Numbered from the stretch's first letter, positions 1 to 13,075 are shown. The stretch is 64,000 nt of DNA from Lactifluus volemus (GCA_022376515.1 WTXI01000074.1:62001-126000); one strand, 5' to 3'. Numbers and translations are program-made. Notes: a model not told the origin generated them from the letters alone.

Positions 1-255
1 CGCCAGTGAAAGGATTGACGGCAGACATCCTCGTAGGTTTTCTCTCATTGTCCTGCTTTGTTCGGTTGACTGACGGTAGAAAATTAGATGGAGATTGCGA
101 GGATTGCGTACGCTCGCGATGCTGCATTTGAGAGGTGGGGACCAGGCCAATTGAAATCCTTCGAGGAAATCCAACAGGCTATCTTGACTTGCTCGCAGCC
201 ACACTGGCAACCCTTACCTGGAAACGTTGCACCAACCGCAACTGTGTTGGCCTGA
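1..255 (+). CDS. Nudix hydrolase (CoA diphosphatase type), 3' exons only
   Basis: This is the tail of a Nudix gene cut by the left window edge. Positions 1-32 match the end of exon 4 of the complete copy at 29706-30885, 33-87 is the matching intron (GTAGG...TTAG), and 88-255 is the last exon, open to a TGA at 253-255. The last exon keeps the C-terminal sequence seen in the complete copy (IAYARDAAFERWGPGQLKSF, then a PLPGN motif, ending TVLA), with about seven substitutions. Nothing visible is broken, so a second functional Nudix gene may lie just outside the window. The catalytic Nudix box is not in this fragment, so function is inferred only from the paralogue. Confidence 0.75.
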
Positions 256-1014
256 TAGTTACTCAAACATCAGGTCGTTTCTCATAGTTGTACGTACAAG
301 AATAGGGTAATGCACTAATAGAATTTGTGAGTTTGGTGGTGGGAACGCACTGGTCTATAATTATCCAAGTGATCTGATCTGACCTTGGATGACCACAAAA
401 TCAGCATGGCCATTGGGTGAGATATGCCAAACATGTAAAGTTTAGTAGCAATACAAAATGCGATGGCGAGCGACATCGGATTCCTATCAGACGTACTTGG
501 AGCGCACTGGCAACGATACACCGTTGCATACACTTTTTTGAATATGCGTTTACATGGCGCAGAATGTTTACAACAACTACTAGTACTATAGTAACAAAGA
601 CTCGGACGTACTCGTCGACGTCTGTCTGGGAACCAGACTGAGGCACAGGGTCTTTTTCTTCCGCATCAGAGTCAACCCTGTTGCAATTATTTACACACAT
701 ATACTCGACCACCACCTAAACATAATCACACTACTACACTGATGGCCTTCGGCCGTCCTCCACTCATCATCCATACATGTTAGTCATAACGCTTAGATAC
801 CATTCGCGACCGCCTCTGTGCCACGTTGCACGCGCTGCGGAATACAAATTCGGATTCAAAAAAAAAAAAAAGTACTCGTCGACGTGTGCTACGTGAGTCG
901 GCCTTATCATAACAGGGTTGGGATGGCAGTGTACATAATGTGAGGTGGGGATGGGGTGAAGCCTGAGCGTTGTCAGTGACAGTTGTGGGGATGAGCTGTG
1001 GTGTCGTACATACC
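256..1014. other. Convergent intergenic spacer between Nudix tail and NLR-A
   Basis: No gene is seen here. The spacer separates the 3' ends of converging genes and recurs at every unit boundary (7681-8147, 15691-16089, 22546-23064, 30886-31379, 48604-49056). It contains a recurring CTACTAGTA/AGTACTAGTAG-like motif (near 583 here) and a poly-A run near 859-872. All ORFs in it are short and differ between copies. Confidence 0.7.
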
Positions 1015-4000
1015 TCATTTAGAAACGTGCTCTGAGAGCAGTTTAATCATCTCCTCATGATGTCGATCTGCAACCTGGAATGCCGTCCTGCCACGATTAT
1101 CTACCGCCCGTATATCCGCTCCATGCTCAAGTAATAGGCACGCGACCGCCAATTTTTCCTTCAGGGCTCTTTGGAACCAACAACTTTGAGAAGCCCGATG
1201 TAGCGGGGTCGAACCATCGTTACTCCGCGCGTTCATATCTGCACCGTGGACAAGCAATAACCGAACCACATCGGGAGAACCTAATTTCGATGCTAGATGT
1301 AATTGGGTTTCGCCGTCGGAATTCTTGATCTTGACGTCTGCATTATGTTTCACTAGTAATTGAGCTGCCTCGAAATTCCCCAGTACAGCAGCACCATGTA
1401 GTGGAGTCCAACCATTGTTGGCCTGGATATCCGTATCCGCACCATGTCTGAGTAGCCACTGCACAATTTCAGGGTCGCCTTGTGTCGATATCGCATGAAG
1501 TGGTGTTCTTTTATGGTCGCCTCGAGCGTCAACCTTTGCACCGTGTTCATAGAGTAACTGTGCGACATGAAAGTGTTTGCCTGCCAATGCAGCCCCCAGG
1601 GGTATGTGATACCATCCGCCACGGGCATTCACACCTTGTAGATGCCTGACCATGAGGTCCTCTGCAAGGTCACGAAATCCACAGAGTGCGGCGTAATACA
1701 GAGGGAAGCCCGACGGCGGCGGGTGTATCTGTTTGAGAAAAAGCAGAAAAAGGAACTACGGGTGGGTTTAGCGTCTATGTCGTAGAAACGGAGCCACGCC
1801 GAAAAATGAAGCTTGGTGGGATCAAAAAGAAGTTGCAGCCCCTTCCATATCTCGGACGACACATTCCCGAATTGCGCATGGTCGACCCAGTATCGAGCCG
1901 CATATTCAGCCAGTGGAAACTCATCTATAAATTTATCTTCACCCTCCCAGCCTTCGTCCTTCAAGTCTTCATCCTCCGAGTGTTCGTCCTCCGAGTCGGC
2001 GTGATCTTCATAAGCGAGGTGGTTTACTGGAAAACGCAGCAAGACACCTAGGCAAGATTGTGCGAGGGTCTTGTGCGCGGGCTCCAGGGAAATATGATAG
2101 CGGGAGACATCCGGACTTGAATCGGCAAGACGAGGAGAGGTAAGGAACTCCTTCACCGAGAAATGCGAGAATTGAACGACTCGTGATTTCCCAGTGTCGA
2201 CAATGGCAACCAAACTCGAACATGCAGCTTGAAGAGCCTCTTCTTGATCTTCCCACCGCCAGTCTGGGTTCAACTTCGGAATCCCTTCACCACTGTCGAA
2301 GTTAACAGCGAGGACTTCTCCGAGTTCCTCAACGCGAAGTGGTCGGGTGGCCACTACGAGGCATTGGAAAAGGCGATAAGCATCCTCGCGGTTTGTGCCT
2401 TTGATCCCCTTCAGAACACGTAGATACGTCTCGTCCAGGGATTCGGGCAATTCATTGAGGACACGATCGACATTGCGTGCAAGACATTCCCTCAGCATTT
2501 CCAGCTGACACACAACCCATCGAAACCTGAGTATTTGCGTGAGAACGTGTTACCAGCGTAAGCAATCATCCTTACATTCCGTCAGCATTTTGGGAGAGCG
2601 TCTTGATAACTAGGTCCTTAATTTCTTGTCGCCACTTCTTCATCACTGGCTCCTTGTCAGAATAAATTACCGAGCGAACGTAGTCGGCGATATCTTTCTT
2701 CTGGCCATCTTGGTCGTGCAGAGACAGCTCGAGACGTGCTAAATGTTCAAGAGAATCTAGAGAATCTCGTATATCAAGCTCGGGCGGCTTGTTACACATA
2801 TATACAAGTTTGGAAGCTGCAGCTCGACGAGTTCCTTAAGAAACTCTAAGACCTTTTGGCGCGAGCGAGGCACCCCAATGGACTTGGAAATATTAGGGCA
2901 TTCGTCGAGAGCGTCGATAATAAGGTAGATTGGGACTTGTCCCAGGCCCAGAAGCATGCTTTTGAGGCAATGTGAAAGTGCACTTTCACTTGGTTGTTGT
3001 TTACCCTGATCGTGCGTGGAGTACAAGTCGAAAAGGGCCTTGAAGCAAATCTCGGATTGACGACAGAGCTGAACGAGAAGAGAAGTTTGCAAGGCGCGAA
3101 GATCTTGTTTTGAAGAATCTTTAAAGTCGAAGAAAAAATACACCATGTGAGACGGCCTGGTGTCGAGGGACTGTTTGAAGTCATCGACGATCGCAGAGCT
3201 GGTCGAAAATAAGACTTTCTTGAAAGACTGTCAGTCAGATAGCGACGTACCTGATAATGCTTTTTCCGGATCCGGCTATCAAGTCATAAAGTAAAGGAGA
3301 GATCAGCAACAGCAAGTCGCTGGACAAAGAACATATGTACGTTTTCCATGAATCCAGAATAAGGACCCATAACCGGATGTTTTCCAATCTTGAAAGGCCT
3401 GTCCTTGAGTGAACCACACCGCAGTGCCATCGTGGTAAGCGTCTCGGGCAGTGTTATAATTGATGGAAGGATCTGGAGGGGAGAGCCACTGGTAAAATGT
3501 TTCGCGTAACTGATGTTCACTGGCAGTGGCATTTTGAGACTCTAGCCAGTGTCTCAGATCTCCAAGATCGTTCCCAACCTGTTGCGTTGCTAACGTCGTT
3601 TCCCTTATACCTATGACCATGAACCTCATCATTAACGGTAGACTAGTCGAAACACACGTTGCGTACCGTCAACAACCTGCTCCATTTTATTGTCCATGCT
3701 GTCCGTAGTTTCTAGGACTTGCACAGTTGCGGTTCGAGCCTCATCATTTGACAATATTTCCAGTCTTTGTAGCGCATCTTCAATATCGTTCTTCCCAAGC
3801 AGCTTCCTCAGATATTTCTCTGAGAATGGTCAGTTAAGTGACAACTCTGCCGAGAGATCGACTCACTCCCCCATCCTTTTCTGACCTCCTGTGTCGCAAT
3901 GGCCAGGATTCCAAGAATTTCAGCCATTATCTTCGCAATCAAGTTCTTCATCGCTTCGGTCAGTTGAACTTTAACGTAGATCTCGAGACGTCCGAAAAAG

Positions 4001-4526
4001 GTTTCAATTCTGTCGAAAAGATCAACGAGGGTGTCTTGGCTCGCACCAACATTTTTGGCTGCCTATAGACTTTATGAGTCATATTTTACTGTGCCAATCA
4101 AGGGAACAACATACTGCGAGGAAGATACCAATTCCAGCAAAAATCACTTTTGCTGGTGAAAATACCTCGAATCCGAATGTTAGAAGGCAGATCCTTGAAG
4201 GGACAGATCCGAAGATTCACCATGGCAACACCCTGGCCAAGGGTGCCAGAAAGTGCGCATAGAACAGTAACAGTGGTGTTGAGCCATTGTTTTGAGCTTC
4301 CAATATCGCTCCGGGATTGAATGAACTGTTGAATATTGTATTGTTTATTAAGTAAGTCGAGGATAGCGCCAGGGGAGTCGCAATCTTCCAGTTGTATTGT
4401 GAGCTGATGGGAAAGAAGGTCGTTCTTCGTCTTCCTTTTATACTTGTTCAGGGCGGCATCGAAAATAGATCGGAAATTGGAAGAGGAAGAGGAAGCTGAG
4501 GGTGTCAGGATAGGAGTGTGCGACAT
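1015..4526 (-). pseudogene. NLR-A: Goodbye-NACHT-ankyrin STAND receptor, two frameshifts
   Basis: This is a fungal NLR-like receptor whose exon layout matches intact NLR-F. Exon 1 starts at 4526 (MSHTPILTPSAS) and encodes the Goodbye domain (FDAALNKYKRKTKNDLL, then the CDSPGAILDLL core). Later exons give the Walker A loop PGSGKSII (about 3265), Walker B YLIIDALDECP (about 2910), a winged-helix region (LDETYLRVLKGI) and about six ankyrin repeats ending SEHVSK at a TGA (1015-1017). Two single-base losses break the frame relative to the paralogues: in the G run at 2782-2784 after the NACHT motif TSRP, and at about 1703-1705 between winged helix and ankyrins. A 9-nt duplication near 2757 adds DSL-type residues. 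The breaks are real or are assembly errors; the rest of the gene looks fresh. It pairs with NLR-E in the segmental duplication. Confidence 0.85.
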
Positions 4527-4880
4527 AGGGATATAACCAATCCGATGGGGATTCGGTGTGTGTCAAGGCATAAAGGCAAGGATGACAATAGATCAGCCTG
4601 CTGCCTCATGTCGATAGAAATAGTCCCACGAAGATATGCCCTGGGTGACCAGATATGGTCAATAGGCGCAAGTCAGTGCACGTGATGAGACGCGCTTGCA
4701 GTAGCGTGCGCGGCCCGGCCAACTTGATCGAACGCTATTTAGACAAAGTGCTGCATCGTCATTGACAGGAAAAGGTGCGAGAACAGCTCCGGCGCCGGAG
4801 CTGCCACCTTTCCCCTATCACGCTCCTAAAACCTGTTGATTGAAGACCGCGCTTCGTTTGACAGGCACAGAGATACAGCG
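4527..4880. promoter_or_regulatory. Divergent intergenic region, NLR-A / coiled-coil relic
   Basis: This head-to-head spacer would hold both promoters. It is conserved in units A, B, E and F and partly at 55745-55880. Shared parts include CGCTATTTAGACAAAGTGCTG (near 4732), the palindrome at 4784-4803, and the CCTATCACGCTCCTAAAACC block (near 4814). Promoter function is inferred from position and conservation; no TATA box or initiator could be assigned. Confidence 0.45.
4784..4803. repeat. Perfect 20-bp palindrome in divergent spacer
   Basis: The sequence centres on AGCTCCGGCGCCGGAGCT and reads the same on both strands over 20 bp. Equivalent sites lie at 11782-11833, 45821-45840 (one mismatch) and 52697-52748. 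It could be a dimeric factor-binding site or a cruciform-forming sequence. Confidence 0.7.
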
Positions 4881-6358
4881 AAGAGCATCGTGAGGAATGT
4901 GCGCCACAACCCCTTCCCTTCCCGTCATCCTCGTTACGGTGACCGGACATTCAGTCAAGGACAAGCTTAAGCGCCTCTGAGTCCCTGGCTTCATCACCAA
5001 TTGTCCATCCTAACCTGTCCTGCTCCGTAGCATTCCTTCCGGTCCTTTGAACTCTTTAGAACGCCCTCCGCAACATACGCCGATTACCAGAGGATTCAGA
5101 GAGGGATCGATTAGTGAGGTGTCTGGGCACCGTGGCTAGCGGGTCTCAGATGGCGGCAGTGATGGTGTGCTACCGGAGTGGTCATTAGCAGTGCGCATGG
5201 TGGATCTCTTAACATGTGAAGCACTGTCACTTCAGGGGTCGAGTTTGGCTAGGCCAAGGAGGGTAAATAAGATTTTACCTTGCAACATCAAAATATCCAA
5301 CCAGATTTATACGCGCAAGAAAAGAGGTGGGCGTCTCGTGTCCAATTTTCCAATTGTATTTTTCGTGTTGACAATCTGTCCATTAGTTTTGTTCCCGAAG
5401 GCTGACGAGGAGGCCAGAAATGACCCCCGCAGCTACTCGTATTCTCACTCCATACCCCCACCACCTTCACCACCACCACTAGGTAGACCTCCTGTTCTTA
5501 CTCGAATACTCCTGCATCAGCGGAACAGTTCTTTTCTGACGTTCGTGCACACCTACGACACTGGAACACCAGTCGCATTCCAGTCTTCCATTTGAGGCTC
5601 CGATCAACGGTCCATCTAGGGCAAAGCGAATCGGACAACCTACCATTTGCGGAACCGCAGCCAAGATGGCGTCAGGTTATAAAGTCCGTACGAATAAGGA
5701 AGCTGTCCGGTAGTTATAGAAGACCCACTCTCCGTGCGACTTTTGCCGACAACTCGTTTGTTGTTGCAGGTATGCAGCGGCCACCACGCCCAGTCGACGG
5801 CTCAGTTCAAATGCTAGAAGCGAACGTCGGTGACGCAGACGAAGGAAGGCATGCAGCCTATCAAGCGTCAATTATTGTTCCCACTTCCTCGCTCGGCAGA
5901 CTCTTCCTTTACAAATACCAGCTCTTCTCGGTTTCAGTCTCAGAGCCAGAGCCAGCCAGAAGCAGGACATTTGATGTCTCCGCCTCATATACGGTATGAG
6001 CGTGGCCTTCGAGTTCTGTCGATGGGACGGACGTGACGATATCGCTCACTACGGATGGGGATCCTGAGCAAGTATTTGATAAACCGTTGCCTCCCACTCT
6101 TCCCCAAGTACCCATAGGTGCCGCTGAATAGCCGGAGGAAGAGGTGCTGTAAAAGTCAAGTCGCCGGCTGCGTACACTGAGGTTGGGCCGGCTGGTGGAC
6201 CTGCGCACGGTGCCGGTGGAGGTATCCCCGTATACGTGGGCGCTGGAACTGTCGAAGGCCTAGGAGGGGGCGATGAGGGTGAGGAAGAAGTGCAACTCCA
6301 CTGCCATCGACGCCGCCAAGAAGGACAAGAGGACGTACTGGTGGTGGTGTGCGGAGAT
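4880..6358 (+). pseudogene. Relic of the coiled-coil gene, unit A
   Basis: This is a decayed copy of the gene at 27080-29408. Recognisable blocks, in order, are the acidic/proline exon-1 tail (CCACAACCCCTTCCC near 4902), the intron ending CCCGAAGG near 5400, the proline run and VGQPTI-like block (near 5620), the RPPRPVDG block (near 5780), the SQSQSQPEAG block (near 5945) and the GGIPVYVGAGTVE block (near 6225). The coiled-coil segment and most of exon 3 are missing and many stops interrupt every frame. It no longer encodes a protein of useful length. Confidence 0.75.
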
Positions 6359-6589
6359 GATGACTTGTGTTTTACGATAATATACTGTTCATTGGTCTGA
6401 GCTGTAAGGTCAGGTGTCTGACCGACAGACGGGACGAGGATCTCCCAGTCAAAATTTCTGGGTTTAGAAGTCACAGACCGGGTAACATGGAACGGAAGTG
6501 AAATTAGCCTGAGGGTAACACAATCCCTGAAAGCCCAATGATAACAAACTTCACAACAACCAACAATCAAACGTACACCTCGACCCGTC

Positions 6590-7680
6590 TTCGGCATCTG
6601 CGACTCAGCTCCGCCGCACTCATTCATAAGAGTTCATCTAGCGATTGCTCGCTCATTCGCCTGGATCCTTCAACGCGTACGTTCATTCTCTTCGAATTCG
6701 CGACGACTTCCTTTTCAACATTCTAAATTTTGAACCCGAATCGCGCCCCCTAGATATGCGGACCTACCCATTTCGAAGCTCATCACAGTGCTGGTTCTGC
6801 TGTATGAACGCTCAGGCGAGCTACTAGTATGCGTGCTTCTGACCACCCGCTCGAAGGAATTTTTGCGCTCTCATCTGGGGCAGACCGCTCTACCCGGAGG
6901 GAAAATGGACAAAGTGGACGCTGGGGGTCGTCGAAACGGCAGTGAGCCTTTTCCTTTCTTCCATCCATCCACCCACCCTTTATGCCACTTATTTTTTGTG
7001 GCTAGTTTTAGGAAGCAAATGAAAATACTCGCCTTCCCACTGTGCTCCCAGCATGTCCACACCCTTTGCACCCTCCTTCCATTCATCTCGTGGTACATGA
7101 TAGCGATTACTCCCGTAGTGGCGATTCTCGATGACCTCTCCGTTCAGGAGGAGCTGCGCGCTGCTCCCGGTGAGGTGGCACATATATTTGACCATCTGCT
7201 CGAGGTCCTGCTCGATTCTGAACTGGCCGCAGACAGGCACTCGTACCGCTGGGTAGCGAGCATTGGCCTTACGAGGAGGAACTCCATGTGCGTCCCCTCG
7301 TTGTAGCGTCCTTCAGTTGTTCCTTTTCTCACTCTTATGGTTATCGCCTTTACTCAGAACTTCACGGACGCCCTCTGGCTAGGGAGTATTTACCGCCTGC
7401 ACCGCTTCCGGAGCACAGCCTCTGCCAGTGAAAGGATTGACGGCAGACATCCTCGTAGGCTATTTCTCATTTCCCTGTCCTTACCTGCTTTTGTGCGGTT
7501 CGCTGACGGTGGAAAATTAGATGGAGATTGCGAGGATTGCGTACGCTCGCGATGCTGCATTTGAGAGGTGGGGACCAGGCCAATTGAATCCTTCGAGGAA
7601 ATCCAACAGGCTATCTCGGCTTGCTCTCAGGCAGCCCTTACTTGTAAACGTTGCATCAACCGGAACTGTGTTGGCATGAT
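6590..7680 (+). pseudogene. Relic of the Nudix gene, unit A
   Basis: All five exons of the 29706-30885 gene are traceable. Exon 1 (near 6590-6680) has lost the start codon. Exon 2 (6757-6941) keeps ADLPISKL and QTALPGGKMDK but has an extra G in DAGG, shifting the frame before the REAxEE catalytic helix. Exon 3 (7010-7287) and exon 4 (7352-7460) follow, and exon 5 lacks one A in LKSF (near 7589). The order and spacing match the intact copy, so this is a former gene rather than processed retrocopy. Confidence 0.75.
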
Positions 7681-8147
7681 AGATACTCAAACATCAGGGT
7701 CCTTTCTCATAAATGTATGTACAAGAATAAGGTAATGCACTAATAGGGTTTGCGAGTTTGGTGGGAACGCACTGGTCTATGATCATCCAAGTGATCACAT
7801 CTGACCATGGATGACCACAAATCAGCACGGCCATTGGGTGGGTAATGTTTATCAGGTGAATGTAAAGGTTAGTATCAATACAAAATGAGATGGTGAGTGA
7901 CATCGGATCCCTATCACAGACGTACTCGGAGTGCAACAATACACTTTTTTGAATATTCATTTAGATGGCGCAAATGTTCACAACCACTACTAGTAGTACA
8001 GTAACAGACGCGCTCGTCAACGTGTAGAACGTGGTCCACCGTATCATAATAGGGTTGGGACGCCAGTGTACGTAATGTGAGGTAGGGGATGGGAGGTAGC
8101 CTGAGCGTTGTCAGTAAAGGTTGTGAAGGGCTGTAGAGTCACACATA
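7681..8147. other. Convergent intergenic spacer, unit A/B
   Basis: No gene is seen. It is homologous to 256-1014 but shorter, and shares the ACTACTAGTAGTAC motif near 7985 and the AATGTGAGGT block near 8074. Confidence 0.65.
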
Positions 8148-11100
8148 CTACTCAGCAACGTGCTCTGAGAGAAGTTTGATCATGTCCTCATGACCTTTAT
8201 CTACAACTTGTAATGCCGTCCTGCGATAAATATTGACCGCCCGTATGTCCGCTCCATGCTCGAGTAATACGCATGCGACTGCGCATTTCCCCTCCCGTTC
8301 TTCTCCGAACGCCGTTGGGGAAGAAGCCAGATGTAACGGGGTCGAACCATTGTTACTCCGCGCGTTTACATCTGCGCCCTTGACAAGCAATAACCGAGCC
8401 ACATCGACAGAACCATGCTTCGATGCTCTGTGCAATGGGATTTCGCCGTCGATATTCTTAATCGTGACGTCTGCATAATGTTTCGCTAGTAGTTGAGCTG
8501 CCTCGAAATTCCCCCATTCAGCAGCATAATGTAGTGGAGTCCAACCACTTAAGTCCTGGATATTCGTATCCGCACCATGACTGAGTAGCCACTGCACAAT
8601 TTCAGTGTCGCCATGTATCGTTATCCCATGCAGTGGTGTTTTTTGATAGGAGCCTCGAGCGTCAACCTTTGCACCGTGGTCATAGAGTAACTGTGCGACA
8701 TGAAAGTGTTTGCCAGCCAATGCAGCCCCCAGGGGTATCCGATACCATCCGCCATCGGCATTCACATCTTGTAGATGCCTGACAATGAGATCCTCTGCAA
8801 GGTCACGAAATCCACAGAGTGCGGCGTAATATAGGGGGGAAGCCAGTTCGCGGTGGGTGTATAGGTTTGAGAAATACTGGAAAAAGGAACCACCAGGGGG
8901 TTGAGTGTCTATGTTGTAGAAACGGAGCCACGCCGAAAAATGAAGCTTGGTGGGATCGAAAAGAAGTTGCAGCCCCTTCCATATTCCGGACGACACATTC
9001 CCAAATTGCGCATGGTCGACCCAGTATCGAGCCGCATATTCAGCCAGTGGAAGGTCGTCCATAACTTTTTCTTTATACTCCGAGTCGGCCTTATCTTCGT
9101 AAGCCTGGTCGACTCCGGGAAAATGCAACAGGACACCTAGGCAAGATTGTGCGAGGGTCTTGTGCGCGGGCTCCAGGGAAATATGATAGCGGGAAACATC
9201 CGGACTTGAATCGGCAAGACGAGGAGAGGTAAGGAACTCCTTCACCGAGAAATGCGAGAATTGAACGACCCGTGAATCGTGCGAGTCTATCTCGACAATG
9301 GCAATCATGCTGGAACATGCCGCTTGAAGAGCCTCTTCTTGATCTTCCCACCGCCAGTCTGGGTTCAACATCGGAATCCCTTCACCACTGTCGAAGTCAA
9401 CCGCGAGGACTTCTCCGAGTTCCTCGACGCGAAGTGGTCGGGTGGCCGCTACGAGACATTGGAAAAGGCGATAAGCATCCTCGCGATTTGTGCCCTTGAT
9501 TTCCTTCAGAGCACGTAGATACGTCTCGTCCAGCGATTCGGGCAACAGTTTGAGGACACGCTCGACATTGCGTGCAGGACAGTCCCTCAGCGTTTGCAGC
9601 TGACACACTACCCATCGAAACCTGATTATCTGCGTGAGAACGTGCTACCAGCATAAACAGACATCCGTACATTCCGTCGGCTTTTTCAGAGAGTGTCTTG
9701 ATAACTAGATCTTTAAACGCTTGTCTCCACTTCTTCATCACCAGCTCATTGTCCGAATAAATCACCGAGCGAACATAATCGGCAATATCTTGTTTCTGTC
9801 CGCCTTGGTCGTGCAGAGACAGCTTGAGACGTGCGACTTGTTCAAGAGAATTTCGTATATCAAGCTCGGGGCGGCTTGTTACACATATATACAAGTTTGG
9901 AAGCTGTAGCTCGACAAGTTCCTTAAGAAACCTCAGGACCTTTTGACGCGACTGAGGCACCCCGATTGACTTGGAAATATTAGGGCATTCGTCGAGAGCG
10001 TCGATAATAAAATAGATTGGGACTTGTCCCAGGACCCGAAACATGCTTTTGAGGCAATGTGAAAGCACAGTTTCACTGGGTTGTTGTTTTCCCTGATGGT
10101 GCGTGGAGTACAGGTCGAAAAGGACCTTGAAGCAAAGCTCGGATTGACAACAGAGCTGGACGAGGAGAGAAGTTTGCAATGCGCGAATATCTTGCTTCGA
10201 GGCATCTTTAAAGTCGAAGAAAAAATACACCATGTGAGACGGCCTGGTGTTGAGGGACTGTTTGAAGTCATTGACGATCGCAGAGCTGGTCAAAAATATG
10301 ACTTGGTTGAAAGACGGTCAGTCAGATAGCGACTCACCTAAGGATGGTTTTTCCGGACCCGGCTATCAAGTCATAAGGGAGAGATTAGCAACAGCAGAGT
10401 TACTGATAAAAGAACATATGTACGTTTTCCATGAATCCAGAGTAAGGACCCAGAACTGGATGCTTTCCAATCTTGAAAGGTCTGGCCTTGAGTGAACCAC
10501 ACCGCAGTGCCATCGTGGTAAGCATCTCGGGCAGTGTTATAATTGATGGAAGGATCTGGAGGAGAGAGCCACTGGTGAAACGATTCGTGTAACTGATGTT
10601 CACTGGCAGTGGCATTTTGAGACTCTAGCCAGTGTCTCAGATCTCCAAGATCGTCCCCAACCTGTTGCGTTGCTAACGTCGTTTCCCTTATACCTATAAC
10701 TCATTATTAGCACTAGACTAGTCGAAATATACGTTGCGCACCATCAACCACCTGTTCCATTTTATTGTCCATGCTGCCCGTAGCTTCCAGGACTTGCACA
10801 GTTGCAGTTAGAGCCTCATCATTTGACAATCTTTCCATCCTTTTCAGCGAATCTTCAATATCCGTCTTTCCGCACAGCTTCATTAGGAATTTCTCTGAAA
10901 ACAGTCAGTCAACTTGAAGTGACAACTCTACAAGAGATCAACTCACTCCCCCATCCTTGTCTGATCTCCTTCGTCGCAATAGCCAGGATTCCAATAATCT
11001 CCGCCATTATCTTCGCATCACATTCTTCATCGCTTCAGTCAGTCGAACATTGACGTAGATCTCGAGACGTCCGAAAAAGGTTTCGATTCGGTCGAAAAGA

Positions 11101-11590
11101 TCAACGAGGGAGTTTGGCTTGCGCCGACATCCTTGGCTGCCTATAGACTTTATGGTCAGATTTGACTGTACGAATGAAAGGGTACACACACCACGAGTAA
11201 GACACCAATTCCAGCAAAAATCACTTTTGCTGGTGAGAATACCTCGAGTCCGAATGTTAGAGGGCAGATCCTTGACGGGACGGATCTGAAGATTCACCAT
11301 GGCAACACCCTGGCCAAGGGTGCCGGAAAGTGCGCATAGAACAGTAACAGTGGTGTTGAGCCATTGTTTAGAGCTTCCAATATCGCTCCGAGATTGAATG
11401 AACTGTTGAATATTGTACTGTTTATTAAGTAAGTCGAGGATAGCGCCAGGGGAATCGCAATCTTCCAATTGTACTGTGAGCTGGTGGGCAAGAAGGTCGT
11501 TCTTTGTCTTCCTTTTATATTTGATCAGGGCAGCATCGAAATAGGTCGGAAATTGGATGCTGAGGGTGTCGGGATTGGAGTGTGAGACAT
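8148..11590 (-). pseudogene. NLR-B: Goodbye-NACHT-ankyrin receptor with broken Goodbye domain
   Basis: The C-terminal exon (8148 to about 9621) is one open frame of over 480 codons that joins winged helix and ankyrin repeats without a break, as in NLR-F. The NACHT exon is also open (Walker A PGSGKTIL near 10350, Walker B YFIIDALDECP near 10000). The N-terminus is damaged by three one-base losses relative to NLR-F: in the A run at 11538-11541 (exon 1), at about 11113 and at about 11016 (exon 3). Together they sum to minus three, so the frame returns, but the Goodbye domain in between is scrambled. The start codon is at 11590. The NACHT-ankyrin part could still be made from a downstream start. 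It pairs with NLR-F in the segmental duplication. Confidence 0.8.
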
Positions 11591-11890
11591 AGGGAAAGTT
11601 ATGAGTGTGTTAAGGCATAAGGCAAAGATGACAATGCTGCCTGAAAATAGTCCCACGAAGCTCGCCACCACGGAGTGAGTCCACGTATGAGACCTAGCGT
11701 ATTGCCTGACTCGGAGGTCTTTCAGTTTGCCATCGTCATCGAACGCTATTTAGACAAAGTACTGGATCGTCATTGACAGGAAAAGGTGCAAGAACAGCTC
11801 CAGCGCCGGAGCTGCCAGTGTTCTTGCACCTTTCTCTATCACGCCTCTAAAACCTGTTGATTGATAACCGCGCTTCGTTTGACAGGCACG
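11591..11890. promoter_or_regulatory. Divergent intergenic region, NLR-B
   Basis: This is the same head-to-head spacer as 4527-4880. It carries CGCTATTTAGACAAAGTACTG near 11747 and the longer inverted repeat at 11782-11833. Promoter role is inferred from position only. Confidence 0.4.
11782..11833. repeat. Inverted repeat with 15-bp perfect arms
   Basis: The arms AAAGGTGCAAGAACA (11782-11796) and TGTTCTTGCACCTTT (11819-11833) are exact reverse complements around a 22-bp core that is itself nearly palindromic (CTCCAGCGCCGGAG). Unit F has the same structure at 52697-52748. Units A and E keep the core but a shortened right arm. Confidence 0.75.
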
Positions 11891-13075
11891 GAGACACAGC
11901 GAAGAGAATCACGACAAATCTGCGCCACAATCGTTTCGCCTCCTGTTATGGAGACTGGACATTGAATTAATGACAAGCGCCTCTGAATCCTGACTTTACC
12001 GCCGATTGTCCATCACGATCCCTGCATCGTCTTCCCTCGCCGCCCACTGGGTTGTATGGATGCTGGACTGTCCGGCTCCATTATCCTGCTCCGTGGCATG
12101 CCTTGTGCATTTCCTGACCAAGCCTGTCTACTTTGACTACGTGGCATCCCTTCCGGCCCTTTAATTCTTTAGAACCCCTCCGCAACCTACACCGATTACC
12201 CGAGGATCCCAAGCGGGATCGGTTAGTGAGGTGTCTGGGCACCGCAGCTAGTGGGTCTCAGATGTCGGTGGTGATGGCGTGCTACCAGGGACCAGGGTGG
12301 TCATAGAAGAAGAGCTAGCAGTGCGCATGGGTGGATCATTTAACATGTGAAGCACTGTCACTTCAGGCCTTCTGGGGTTGAGTTTGGCTGATCCAAGGAA
12401 AGTAAATGAGTCATTACCTTGCAAACATCAAATCCAACCAGATTTATGGTTGCAGGCAGGGAGAGAAATGCGCATCTCGTGTCCAGATTTCCATCTGTCT
12501 TTTCGTGTTGACAATCTGTCCGTTATTTTTGTTCCCGAAGGAGACCAGGAATGGCCCCCACAGACTACTCGTATTCTACTCGTATTCTCACACCATGTCC
12601 CCACCCCCACCTTCGCCCCCACCATTAGGTAGACCCCTTATTCTTCCCCGCATACATCCAACTCCTGAATCAGTGGAACTGTCCGTTTCCGATCTTCATG
12701 CATCTAGAGCAACACGAATCGGATAACTTACCATTGGCGTAACCGCAGACAAGATGGCGGCAGGAGATGAAGTCTGTACGACCAACGAAGCTATTCAACG
12801 CACCCGAGAGCTGGGACGACCCGAGTTCCGCCGACGACTCAGCCAGAGCCAGCCAGCCAGTCTGAGCCAGAAGCAGTACCTTTGAAGTCTCCGCCTCGGG
12901 TATACGGTACAAGCGTGGCCTTCGACTCGGAGTAGTGTGGGTGGGACGGACGTGACACTATCACTCACTTCTGATGGGAATCCCAAGCAAGTATCGATGA
13001 CCCGTTGCCTCCTACTCTTCCCCAAGTACCCATAGATGCCGCTGAATCGCCGGAGGAAGAGGTGCTATAAAAGTC
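11890..13075 (+). pseudogene. Relic of the coiled-coil gene, unit B first copy
   Basis: Blocks homologous to 27080-28700 are traceable: the FDYVASLP-like stretch (near 12135), the intron and proline run (12600-12635), the QPTIG-like block near 12720 and the PKYP-like exon-2 end near 13030. Numerous stops and deletions (much of exon 1 and the coiled coil) remove coding capacity. Confidence 0.65.

Noticed and set aside
855..875. Poly-A run as evidence of a retroposed gene
   Set aside because: It lies in the convergent spacer without an adjacent intronless copy or target duplication.
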